Part shown: in pieces, positions 35,310 through 43,073 of the stretch
How the letters are laid out: each line of letters opens with the position of its first letter
Position numbering within the stretch: position 1 is the first letter of the stretch
Assembly (NCBI RefSeq): GCF_041435495.1
Contig: NZ_CP108644.1
Coordinates: 4,635,501-4,699,500, forward strand
Direction: 5' to 3'
DNA: 64,000 nt
DNA from: Streptomyces sp. NBC_01116
GTDB lineage: Bacteria; Actinomycetota; Actinomycetes; Streptomycetales; Streptomycetaceae
Notes under the pieces: model-generated
Database searches by the model: none
What the model saw: the letters and a program-made list of their open reading frames with translations, nothing else
What the model was told of the DNA's origin: nothing
Made by a program: the position numbers and the translations under genes

Positions 35310-35984
35310 TCAGCGCGAACGCTTCGCCAGCCGCTCCACGTCCAGCAGGATGACCGCGCGGGCCTCCAGGCGCAGCCAGCCGCGTCCCGCGAAGTCCGCG
35401 AGCGCCTTGTTGACCGTCTCGCGGGAGGCGCCGACCAGCTGGGCCAGCTCCTCCTGGGTGAGGTCGTGCACGACGTGGATGCCTTCCTCGGACTGGACGC
35501 CGAAGCGGCGTGACAGGTCCAGGAGGGCGCGGGCGACACGGCCCGGGACGTCGGAGAAGACCAGGTCGGACATCTGGTCGTTGGTCTTGCGCAGCCGCCG
35601 GGCGACCGCGCGCAGCAGCGCGGTGGCCACCTCGGGCCGGGCGTTCAGCCAGGGCTGGAGGTCGCCGTGGCCGAGGCCGAGGAGCTTGACCTCGGTCAGC
35701 GCGGAGGCGGTCGCCGTACGCGGGCCCGGGTCGAAGAGCGACAGCTCCCCGATCAGCTCGCCGGGGCCGAGCACGGCCAGCATGTTCTCGCGCCCGTCGG
35801 GCGAGGTGCGGTGGAGCTTCACCTTGCCCTCGGTGACCACGTACAGGCGGTCACCCTGGTCGCCCTCGTGGAACAGCGCGTCTCCGCGCGCGAGGGTCAC
35901 CTCACTCATCGAGGCGCGGAGCTCCGCGGCCTGCTCATCATCGAGCGCCGCGAAAAGCGGGGCGCGCCGCAGAACGTCGTCCAC
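35310..35984 (-). CDS. crp: Crp, cAMP receptor protein-type regulator
   Basis: The 224-residue Crp/Fnr-family dimeric regulator matches Streptomyces Crp (germination, development and antibiotic control). The cNMP-binding domain spans about 8-125 with the phosphate-binding cassette GELSLFDPGPRTATAS. The dimer helix follows. The winged HTH spans about 160-220 (LTQEELAQLVGASRETVNKA). GTG 35984 has AGGAGAG upstream. A half-matching Crp palindrome lies in its promoter region (36047-36062), suggesting autoregulation. Confidence 0.93.
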   Translation of the reverse strand: MDDVLRRAPLFAALDDEQAAELRASMSEVTLARGDALFHEGDQGDRLYVVTEGKVKLHRTSPDGRENMLAVLGPGELIGELSLFDPGPRTATASALTEVKLLGLGHGDLQPWLNARPEVATALLRAVARRLRKTNDQMSDLVFSDVPGRVARALLDLSRRFGVQSEEGIHVVHDLTQEELAQLVGASRETVNKALADFAGRGWLRLEARAVILLDVERLAKRSR

Positions 35985-36046
35985 GAGTTCTCTCCTTGTC
36001 GGCCTGTTCAGGGAACCGTGGTCCCCATCATGCCGGACGGTAAAAC

Positions 36047-36062
36047 AGTGCGATCAATCACA
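36047..36062. promoter_or_regulatory. Crp-type site upstream of crp
   Basis: AGTGCGATCAATCACA contains GTG-N8-CAC, the actinobacterial Crp-type core; the right arm TCACA is perfect and the left arm matches at GTG. It lies 63 bases upstream of the crp start and about 107 bases before nth, so either gene could be the target. Confidence 0.4.
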
Positions 36063-36168
36063 AACCAGTTTGACGCACGGGCGTGCCGGACCCTACGGCA
36101 GGGGGCCGATCGGGGGCGGATGCGCCGTGACGGCGGTGGTTGTCGGTGCCTGGCTCTAGGCTGGCGGG

Positions 36169-37215
36169 GTGTCCAGAACGCCGGGGAGAGCGCAGGTCGA
36201 GCGGGCTGACGGGGTGCTGAAGGGCGGCGATTCCGCTGTGGGCGAACAGCCCCGGCCGCGCCCGGAGAATGCCGCGAATGGCTCCCCCGGAGGGGCGTAC
36301 GGCTCCCCCGGAGAGCCGGGGAAACCGCTCCGGGAGTCGGCCAGGAGGTCCGCAGTGTCATCGTCAACGCCCGCGAAATCCGGCAAAACCGCCAAAAACA
36401 CCAAAACCGCCAAATCTGCGAAGCCCGCCAAGGTGGCCAAGGCGCCCAAGGCGGAGTCGCACCTCGCGATGGTCCGCCGGGCGCGCCGGATCAACCGCGA
36501 GCTCGCCGAGGTCTATCCGTACGCCCATCCCGAGCTGGACTTCCGTAACCCGTTCGAGCTCCTCGTGGCCACGGTCCTCTCCGCCCAGACCACGGACCTG
36601 AGGGTCAACCAGACCACCCCCGCGCTCTTCGCCGCCTATCCCACACCCGAGGACATGGCGGCGGCCGTGCCGGAGGAGATGGAGGAGATCATCCGGCCGA
36701 CCGGGTTCTTCCGGGCGAAGACCAAGTCGCTGCTCGGCCTCTCGGCCGCCCTCCGGGACGAGTTCGGCGGCGAGGTCCCGGGGCGCCTGGAGGACCTGGT
36801 GAAGCTGCCCGGCGTCGGCCGCAAGACCGCCAACGTGGTCCTGGGCAACGCCTTCGGCGTCCCCGGCATCACCGTCGACACGCACTTCGGGCGCCTCGTG
36901 CGGCGCTGGAAGTGGACCGACGAGGAGGACCCGGTGAAGGTCGAGGCGGTCGTCGCCGGGATCTTCCCCAAGAGCGAGTGGACGATGCTGTCGCACCGGG
37001 TGGTGTTCCACGGCCGCCGGATCTGCCACGCCCGCAAGCCCGCCTGCGGAGCCTGCCCCATCGCCCCGCTCTGTCCTTCGTACGGGGAGGGCGAGACCGA
37101 CCCGGAGAAGGCCAGGAAGCTCCTGAAGTACGAGATGGGCGGCTACCCGGGCCAGCGGCTCAGCCCGCCCGCCGACTACCCGGGAAAGCCCGCGCCCGCG
37201 CTCGGGGCGGAGTGA
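36169..37215 (+). CDS. nth: Endonuclease III (DNA glycosylase/AP lyase)
   Basis: Base-excision repair enzyme that removes oxidised pyrimidines and cuts abasic sites. Residues 1 to about 97 are an extra tail (Gly/Pro/Arg, then a Lys/Thr/Ala-rich KSGKTAKNTKTAKSAKPAK) not found in the 211-residue E. coli enzyme. The core begins SHLAMVRRARRIN. The helix-hairpin-helix LPGVGRKTANVVLG carries the catalytic Lys, VDTHFGRLV carries the catalytic Asp, and C-x6-C-x2-C-x5-C (CHARKPACGACPIAPLC) binds the [4Fe-4S] cluster. GTG 36169 is used; a GTG at 36355 would remove most of the tail. Confidence 0.93.
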   Translation: MSRTPGRAQVERADGVLKGGDSAVGEQPRPRPENAANGSPGGAYGSPGEPGKPLRESARRSAVSSSTPAKSGKTAKNTKTAKSAKPAKVAKAPKAESHLAMVRRARRINRELAEVYPYAHPELDFRNPFELLVATVLSAQTTDLRVNQTTPALFAAYPTPEDMAAAVPEEMEEIIRPTGFFRAKTKSLLGLSAALRDEFGGEVPGRLEDLVKLPGVGRKTANVVLGNAFGVPGITVDTHFGRLVRRWKWTDEEDPVKVEAVVAGIFPKSEWTMLSHRVVFHGRRICHARKPACGACPIAPLCPSYGEGETDPEKARKLLKYEMGGYPGQRLSPPADYPGKPAPALGAE

Positions 37216-37309
37216 GCGTCACGCCCTCGCCTCCAGCTTCACTCCTCAGGACGGAACGGCTCGGAACGAAATGGCCGATGACAGGCGTTGTGAATCAACG
37301 GGGGTGCCC

Positions 37310-38140
37310 ATGACGCACGCGCAGACACACGACATGACACAGGCGCACACACCGGCGCGCTCACAAGCGCACGCGCAGGCCGGGAACGGCTTCGCCGAGA
37401 GCCTGGAGCCCGGAAGCCCCGGAAGCCCCGGAAGCTACGGAGCGCCGGGACCGGGAGGCGGGGCCGTCGACGCCGGCGTCCCGGTCACCACCGACGGCCT
37501 CCCCGCATGGCTCGACCCCGTCGCCCGCGCCGCGCGGAGCGTCCGGCCGCAGCAGCTCAGCCGCTTCCTGCCGCCCGAGAGCGGGGCGGGCCGGCAGTCC
37601 GCCGTCCTGGTCCTGTTCGGCGAGGGGGAGCGCGGGCCCGAGCTGCTGCTGATGGAGCGGTCCGGGACCCTGCGCTCCCACGCCGGGCAGCCGTCCTTCC
37701 CCGGCGGCGCACTCGATCCCGAGGACGGCGACCAGGCCACCACCGGGCCCCTGCGGGCGGCGCTGCGCGAGGCCGAGGAGGAGACCGGGCTCGACCCCCG
37801 GGGCGTACAGCTCTTCGGCGTGCTGCCCCGGCTCTACATCCCGGTCAGCAGCTTCGTCGTGACGCCCGTGCTGGGCTGGTGGCGCGCGCCCAGCCCGGTC
37901 GGGGTGGTCGATCCGGCCGAGACGGCCCGGGTCTTCACGGTCCCCGTGGCGGATCTCACGGACCCCGCGAACCGGGCCACGGCCATCCACCCGAGCGGCC
38001 ACAGCGGCCCGGCATTTCTGGTCGAATCAGCCCTGGTCTGGGGTTTCACGGCCGGAGTGATCGACCGGATCGTGCACTACGCGGGATGGGAACGCCCCTG
38101 GGACAGGGCCAGGCAGGTGCCGCTCGACTGGCGCGCATGA
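37310..38140 (+). CDS. NUDIX hydrolase, CoA pyrophosphatase-like
   Basis: The 276-residue protein has a variable His/Thr/Gln- and Gly/Pro-rich N-terminus (to about residue 50), then a core with LLLMERSGTLRSHAGQPSFPGGALDP. That is the CoA-hydrolase NuCoA-type region, followed by the NUDIX helix LREAEEETGL. It probably cleaves CoA or oxidised CoA to a 4'-phosphopantetheine product. ATG 37310 is used; an upstream in-frame start at 37271 would add 13 residues. It is the middle gene of nth-NUDIX-marP, in the same direction. Confidence 0.88.
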   Translation: MTHAQTHDMTQAHTPARSQAHAQAGNGFAESLEPGSPGSPGSYGAPGPGGGAVDAGVPVTTDGLPAWLDPVARAARSVRPQQLSRFLPPESGAGRQSAVLVLFGEGERGPELLLMERSGTLRSHAGQPSFPGGALDPEDGDQATTGPLRAALREAEEETGLDPRGVQLFGVLPRLYIPVSSFVVTPVLGWWRAPSPVGVVDPAETARVFTVPVADLTDPANRATAIHPSGHSGPAFLVESALVWGFTAGVIDRIVHYAGWERPWDRARQVPLDWRA

Positions 38141-38231
38141 CACGCTGGCTGTCCTGCTGCGCTGTTCCGGGCCCGGCCCGGACCCCGTCACCACCGACGG
38201 GCCAGGTGACGAAACTGCGAGGCTATAGACG

Positions 38232-39437
38232 GTGAACGTGCTGGACATCCTGCTGCTGCTGGCTGCCGTGTGGTTCGCGGTCATCGGTTATCGCCAGGGT
38301 TTCGTCGTCGGCATCCTGTCGGTGATCGGCTTCCTCGGGGGCGGTCTCGTCGCCGTCTACCTGCTGCCGGTCATCTGGGACCGGGTGACGGAGGACGCCG
38401 AGGTCTCCACCGCCGTCGCCATCGGCGCGGTCGTCATCGTGATCGTCTGCGCCTCGATCGGCCAGGCCTTCACCACCCACCTGGGCAACAGACTCCGCCG
38501 GTACATCACGTGGTCGCCCGCGCGCGCCCTGGACGCCACCGGCGGCGCCCTGGTCAACGTGGTGGCCATGCTGCTGGTGGCCTGGATGATCGGCCTGCTG
38601 CTGGCGGGCACCTCGCTGCCGACCCTCGGCAAGGAGGTCCGCAGCTCATCGGTCCTGCTCGGGGTCGACCGGGTGATGCCGGAGCAGGCGCCCAGCTGGT
38701 TCCAGGACTTCTCGTCCGTCCTCGCGCAGAACGGCTTCCCGCAGGTCTTCAGCCCGTTCGCCAACGAGCCGATCACCGAGGTCAAGGCCCCGGACCCGGC
38801 CCTCGTCGGCAGCCCGGTGGCCGCCCGTGCCAAGAAGTCGATCGTCAAGGTCGTGGGCACGGCCCCGAGCTGCGGCAAGGTCCTCGAAGGCACCGGGTTC
38901 GTCTTCTCCGAGCGCCGGGTGATGACCAACGCCCACGTGGTCGGCGGCGTGGAGGAGCCCACCGTGCAGATCGGCGGTGAGGGCCGGCTGTACGACGCGA
39001 AGGTCGTCCTCTACGACTGGCAGCGCGACATCGCGGTCCTGGACGTCCCCGATCTCCGGGCCAGGCCGCTGCAGTTCACCGGCCCGGACGACGACGCGGA
39101 GACCGGCGACAGCGCGATCGTCGCCGGCTTCCCCGAGAACGGCGCGTACGACGTGCGCTCGGCACGCGTCCGCGCCCGCATCGACGCCGACGGCCCGGAC
39201 ATCTACCACCGGGGCACGGTGCGACGCGATGTGTACTCGCTCTACGCGACGGTGCGCCAGGGCAACTCGGGCGGCCCGCTGCTCACTCCGGACGGGAAGG
39301 TGTACGGAGTGGTGTTCGCCAAGTCGCTCGACGACCCGGACACCGGCTACGCGCTGACCGCCGACGAGATCCGCGAGGACATCGAGATCGGCCGCGAGGC
39401 CGACCAGCAGGTCGACAGCCAGGGCTGCGCCCTCTAG
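38232..39437 (+). CDS. MarP-family membrane serine protease
   Basis: The 401-residue protein is an acid-resistance-type membrane protease. The CvpA-like N-terminal half has four hydrophobic helices (residues about 4-125). The periplasmic trypsin-like domain (about 195-385) has the triad His in TNAHVVGG, Asp in DIAVLD and Ser in GNSGGPLL, plus cysteines near 210 (PSCGKV) and at the C-terminus for disulfide control. In mycobacteria MarP protects cytosolic pH and processes cell-wall hydrolases; here the role is inferred. GTG 38232 starts the first helix. Confidence 0.93.
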   Translation: MNVLDILLLLAAVWFAVIGYRQGFVVGILSVIGFLGGGLVAVYLLPVIWDRVTEDAEVSTAVAIGAVVIVIVCASIGQAFTTHLGNRLRRYITWSPARALDATGGALVNVVAMLLVAWMIGLLLAGTSLPTLGKEVRSSSVLLGVDRVMPEQAPSWFQDFSSVLAQNGFPQVFSPFANEPITEVKAPDPALVGSPVAARAKKSIVKVVGTAPSCGKVLEGTGFVFSERRVMTNAHVVGGVEEPTVQIGGEGRLYDAKVVLYDWQRDIAVLDVPDLRARPLQFTGPDDDAETGDSAIVAGFPENGAYDVRSARVRARIDADGPDIYHRGTVRRDVYSLYATVRQGNSGGPLLTPDGKVYGVVFAKSLDDPDTGYALTADEIREDIEIGREADQQVDSQGCAL

Positions 39438-39795
39438 AGGGCGTCCGAGGGCCCGTCCCGGCCGAGCCGGTGAGGGTCAGTTACGGGGATGGCGGAGCCG
39501 TGCCGAGACCCAGCGGGCCCGACGGCGGAGGATGCGGGAAATCCCGAGACGGGAACGGTGAAGGTCATGCACGTGGTGCACCCGGCCGCGAGGGCCGCCC
39601 CCCTCATGAGTGCTCACACCGGCTGAGACGGTGGAGCGGCGGTTGCGTGCTTCGTCAGTGAAGTCGTGCGTCCAGCCCATACCCCGACGTCTGCCCGTGA
39701 CCCAAGGTCGGTAATCGTGCGCGAGTCAGCCAATCGGCCTATGCGGCGGGCAATTGGCTGTTCGTCGGACACGCGTGCCCGTGGCGGGCGGGCGG
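39438..39795. other. Intergenic region between convergent marP and hydrolase genes
   Basis: A 358-bp gap without a convincing gene. The clearest structure is an 8-bp inverted repeat CAGCCAAT (39727-39734)/ATTGGCTG (39753-39760), whose 18-base loop may act as a terminator for the hydrolase gene or be a protein-binding palindrome. The remainder shows no similarity I recognise. Confidence 0.4.
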
Positions 39796-40818
39796 CTACC
39801 GGTCGGGCTCGGGGTCCTTGAGCCAGTTGATGAGTTCGGTGGAGAAGCCGATCGGGTCCTCCTCGTGGGGGAAGTGACCGACACCGTCGAAAAGTCGCCA
39901 CCGGTAGGGTGCCTCGACGTACTGGCCGGACCCGGCCGAACTACGGGTGCGGACCGCCGGATCGAGCGACCCGTGCAGGTGCAGCGTCGGCACCCGGACC
40001 GGACGCTTCATCCGCCGGTTGAACTGGATACCGTCCGGACGCGCCATCGACCGCACCATCCAGCGGTACGGCTCGATCGAGCAGTGGGCGGTGGAGGGGA
40101 TGCTCATGGCCCGCCGGTAGACGTCCAGGGCCTCCTCGTCCGGGAACTCCGGGGTGCGGGGGCCCGCCCAGTCCTGGACGAGGCTCCCGACCAGGGCGGC
40201 GTCGTCCGCGAGGAGCTGACGCTCCGGCAGCCACGGCCGCTGGAAGCCCCAGACGTACGAACCGGCCCGCGACTGCGCGAAGTCGGACAGCATCGACGAG
40301 CGCCAGCGGCGCGGGTGCGGCATCGAGGAGACGACGAGCCGGCGGACCAGCTTGGGCCGCATCACGGCGGCCGTCCAGGCGAGATAGCCGCCGAGGTCGT
40401 GGCCGACCAGGGCCGCGTCGGGCTCACCGAGGGAGCGGATCACCCCGGTGACGTCGAGGGCCAGGTTGGCGGGGTCGTAACCGCGCGGCGTACGGTCGCT
40501 GCCGCCCACCCCGCGCAGGTCCATCGCGACCGCCCGGAAGCCCGCGTCGGCGAGCGCCGGCAGCTGGTGGCGCCAGGTCCACCAGAACTGCGGGAAGCCG
40601 TGCAGCAGGAGCACCAGCGGCCCCTCGCCCATCTCCGCGATGTGGAACCGCGCCCCGTTGGCCGCCACGTCGCGGTGGGCCCAGGGGCCGTCGAGGCGCA
40701 CGGGCCCTCCGGCCGCACCCCGGCCCGAGGGGCCCGTGGCCGGGTCGGACGGGGCAGCCGGACCCTCCGGGTCCGCGGGACCCGTCGGACCGAATGCGCT
40801 GGAATCGGGAACGGTCAT
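39796..40818 (-). CDS. Alpha/beta hydrolase, epoxide hydrolase-like
   Basis: The 340-residue protein has a variable Pro/Gly/Ala-rich leader (about 1-40). The oxyanion motif is LLLHGFPQFWWTW, followed by MDLRGVGGSDRTP. The nucleophile elbow is GHDLGG, where the nucleophile is Asp. An Asp nucleophile marks epoxide hydrolases and haloalkane dehalogenases. The acid is the Asp of HGSLDP and the base is the His of GVGHFPHEE. ATG 40818 overlaps the stop of the upstream holin-like gene (ATGA). The substrate is unknown. Confidence 0.9.
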   Translation of the reverse strand: MTVPDSSAFGPTGPADPEGPAAPSDPATGPSGRGAAGGPVRLDGPWAHRDVAANGARFHIAEMGEGPLVLLLHGFPQFWWTWRHQLPALADAGFRAVAMDLRGVGGSDRTPRGYDPANLALDVTGVIRSLGEPDAALVGHDLGGYLAWTAAVMRPKLVRRLVVSSMPHPRRWRSSMLSDFAQSRAGSYVWGFQRPWLPERQLLADDAALVGSLVQDWAGPRTPEFPDEEALDVYRRAMSIPSTAHCSIEPYRWMVRSMARPDGIQFNRRMKRPVRVPTLHLHGSLDPAVRTRSSAGSGQYVEAPYRWRLFDGVGHFPHEEDPIGFSTELINWLKDPEPDR

Positions 40819-41354
40819 GCGGACGAGCGTGCCACAGACCCGGCCCTGTCCTGACCGGAGCCGCTCTCGACGCTCTTCTTCACCAGCGAACTGCCGGAGA
40901 CGGCGGAGCGCTCGATGATCGCGGCGGCCTCGATCGAGGGGCGCGGGTGCGGCTTGGCCTTCTGCAGGACGGCGGCGGTCTGCTTGGCGGAGGCGATGGA
41001 CTTCTCCGGCGGCTTGATCTTCTTGAACTTCCGCAGACCGATGAATCCGATCAGGGCGGCCAGGACGATGAAGGCGCCCGCCACGATCAGGAAGGACCAC
41101 GCCAGGCCCAGGCCCAGGTTGTGGATCCCGTACGCGGCCGCGAAGCTCAGCATCGGCATCGTGAAGAGCAGCAGCACGCCCGCGGCGATGAACGCCGCGC
41201 TGCCGATCGCCCCGCGCTTGACGTCCTGCCGCACCTCCGCCTTGGCCAGGGCGATCTCGTCGTGCACCAGCGCGGACATCTCCGCCGTCGCCGAGGCGAC
41301 CAGCTGCCCGATGCTGCGGTCCGCACTGCCCGCGTAGTTGCCGGGGTCGCTCAT
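40815..41354 (-). CDS. Phage-holin-superfamily (DUF1469-type) membrane protein
   Basis: The 179-residue protein has an N-terminal cytosolic helix typical of the family (QLVASATAEMSALVHDEIALAKAEV), two membrane helices (about residues 50-72 and 80-105) and a Lys/Ser-rich C-terminal tail. Despite the name, these chromosomal actinobacterial proteins are not holins of a prophage. ATG 41354 is used. It is coupled to the downstream epoxide-hydrolase-like gene by a 4-base overlap. Confidence 0.88.
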   Translation of the reverse strand: MSDPGNYAGSADRSIGQLVASATAEMSALVHDEIALAKAEVRQDVKRGAIGSAAFIAAGVLLLFTMPMLSFAAAYGIHNLGLGLAWSFLIVAGAFIVLAALIGFIGLRKFKKIKPPEKSIASAKQTAAVLQKAKPHPRPSIEAAAIIERSAVSGSSLVKKSVESGSGQDRAGSVARSSA

Positions 41355-41394
41355 CCCTGACTCCCTCTCCGTCTTCGACACATCCGATGTCCGA

Positions 41395-42816
41395 TCATGC
41401 CGGACTGTTCGGCTTGTTGCGCGCTGCCCCCGCCCGCTCTTCGGCGAGACGGCGGTGTTCGGCCGCCTTCCGCTCGTGGATGGCGGCCATCCGCAGGTGA
41501 TATTCCGGATCATCCTGCTCGTAGACGTCGGGTACCCCGGATTCGTCCTCGTCCAGCTCCTCTGCCTCGTACAGCTCCTTGTACCTGCGTACCCGGACCT
41601 TGAGCAGTACGCAGGCGAGCAGGGCGGCGATCAGGGAGCCGAGCAGGACGGCGGCCTTGATCTCGTTGACCATCTCCTGGTCGCCCTCGAAGGCGAGCTC
41701 GCCGATGAGCAGCGAGACGGTGAACCCGATGCCGGCGAGCGAGGCGACCGCGAAGACGTCGGCCCAGGCCAGGTCCTTGTTCAGCTCCGCCTTGGTGAAG
41801 CGGGCTGCGAGGTAGGTGCCGCCGAAGATGCCGACGGTCTTGCCGACGACGAGACCGAGGACGACGCCGAGCGTCTCGGGCCGGGTGAAGACGCCCGCCA
41901 GCGCCTCGCCGTTCAGCACGACCCCGGCCGAGAACAGGGCGAACAGCGGGACGGCGATCCCGGCGGACAGCGGGCGGACCAGGTGCTCGATGTGCTCGCC
42001 GGGGGAGTGCTTCTCGCCCTCGCGGCGGGTGCAGCGCAGCATCAGGCCCATCGCGACACCGGCGATGGTGGCGTGGATGCCGCTGTTGTACATCAGGCCC
42101 CAGATGACCAGGGCGAGCGGAACGTAGACGTACCAGCCCCGGACGTCGAAGCGGAGGAGGAAGTGGAAGACGACCAGGCCGAGGACGGCCCCGCCGAGCG
42201 CCACGAAGTTCAGGTCCGAGGTGAAGAACACCGCGATGATCAGGATCGCGAAGAGGTCGTCGACGACGGCCAGGGTGAGCAGGAAGGCCCGCAGCGCGGA
42301 CGGCAGCGAGGTGCCGATCACCGCGAGGACGGCGAGGGCGAAGGCGATGTCGGTGGCGGTCGGGACCGCCCAGCCGTCGGTCGAGCCGCCGCCGATGGCC
42401 GTGGTGAGGAAGTAGACGAGGGCGGGCACGGCCATGCCGCACAGTGCCGCCACCACCGGGAGGGCCGCGGCCTTCGGATCGCGGAGTTCGCCCGCGACCA
42501 GTTCGCGCTTGAGCTCGACGCCGGCGACGAAGAAGAAGACGGCGAGCAGTCCGTCCGCCGCCCAGTGCGCGACGGAGAGGTCCAGGCCGAGGCTGCCGGG
42601 ACCGAAGTGGAAGCCGCTGACCTCTTCGTACGAGCCGCCGAAGGTGTTCGCCCAGACGAGTGCGGCCACCGCCGCCACCAGCAGCAGCACACCGCCGACC
42701 GTCTCGGTGCGCAGCGCCTCCGCCACGTAGTTCCGCTCGGGCAGCGAGAGCCTGCCGAGCAGCGGGCGCCGGGGCGGCGCCGGGGGTGCGGGGGTGGGCG
42801 GGTTGGGCGGTGCCAC
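41395..42816 (-). CDS. nhaA: NhaA-type Na+/H+ antiporter
   Basis: This 473-residue membrane antiporter has the NhaA signature TDIAFALAVLAV and the two adjacent transport aspartates in LAVVDDLFAILII. There are about 11-12 membrane helices. The C-terminal tail of about 60 residues (KVRVRRYKELYEAEELDEDE) is acidic and longer than in E. coli NhaA. GTG 42816 follows GGAGG. It precedes the holin-like gene by 40 bp in the same direction and is probably co-transcribed with it. Role: sodium extrusion and pH control. Confidence 0.95.
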   Translation of the reverse strand: MAPPNPPTPAPPAPPRRPLLGRLSLPERNYVAEALRTETVGGVLLLVAAVAALVWANTFGGSYEEVSGFHFGPGSLGLDLSVAHWAADGLLAVFFFVAGVELKRELVAGELRDPKAAALPVVAALCGMAVPALVYFLTTAIGGGSTDGWAVPTATDIAFALAVLAVIGTSLPSALRAFLLTLAVVDDLFAILIIAVFFTSDLNFVALGGAVLGLVVFHFLLRFDVRGWYVYVPLALVIWGLMYNSGIHATIAGVAMGLMLRCTRREGEKHSPGEHIEHLVRPLSAGIAVPLFALFSAGVVLNGEALAGVFTRPETLGVVLGLVVGKTVGIFGGTYLAARFTKAELNKDLAWADVFAVASLAGIGFTVSLLIGELAFEGDQEMVNEIKAAVLLGSLIAALLACVLLKVRVRRYKELYEAEELDEDESGVPDVYEQDDPEYHLRMAAIHERKAAEHRRLAEERAGAARNKPNSPA

Positions 42817-42980
42817 GAGAGGACCTCCAGGTCAGGGCGGCATGAGGGCATGACTGATGGACATGCCGACCAGACTTCCCGGCGCCCCTGTGGAGATGTT
42901 CTCTGCAGTTGTGGGTGAAGCGTCCACTGTACCGGGGGCGTAAAGAGCGGGACCGAATAGGTGATCTTCAGGCTAAATGC

Positions 42981-43017
42981 CCGATGGGCATCCGGCGCGT
43001 TGCCGGATGCCCATCGG
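42981..43017. terminator. Terminator after acetyl-CoA synthetase gene
   Basis: A perfect 16-bp stem (CCGATGGGCATCCGGC with its complement, 43002-43017) and a five-base loop lie 56 bases past the acs stop on the minus strand. Confidence 0.9.
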
Positions 43018-43073
43018 AGCCGTACTGCCGTGTCTGTTCTGTGCTTCCGCGTCTGTTCCGTCGTTCCGCGGTG

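Noticed and set aside
40815..41354. Prophage holin
   Set aside because: No phage genes surround it. The protein is the chromosomal holin-superfamily type coupled to a hydrolase gene.
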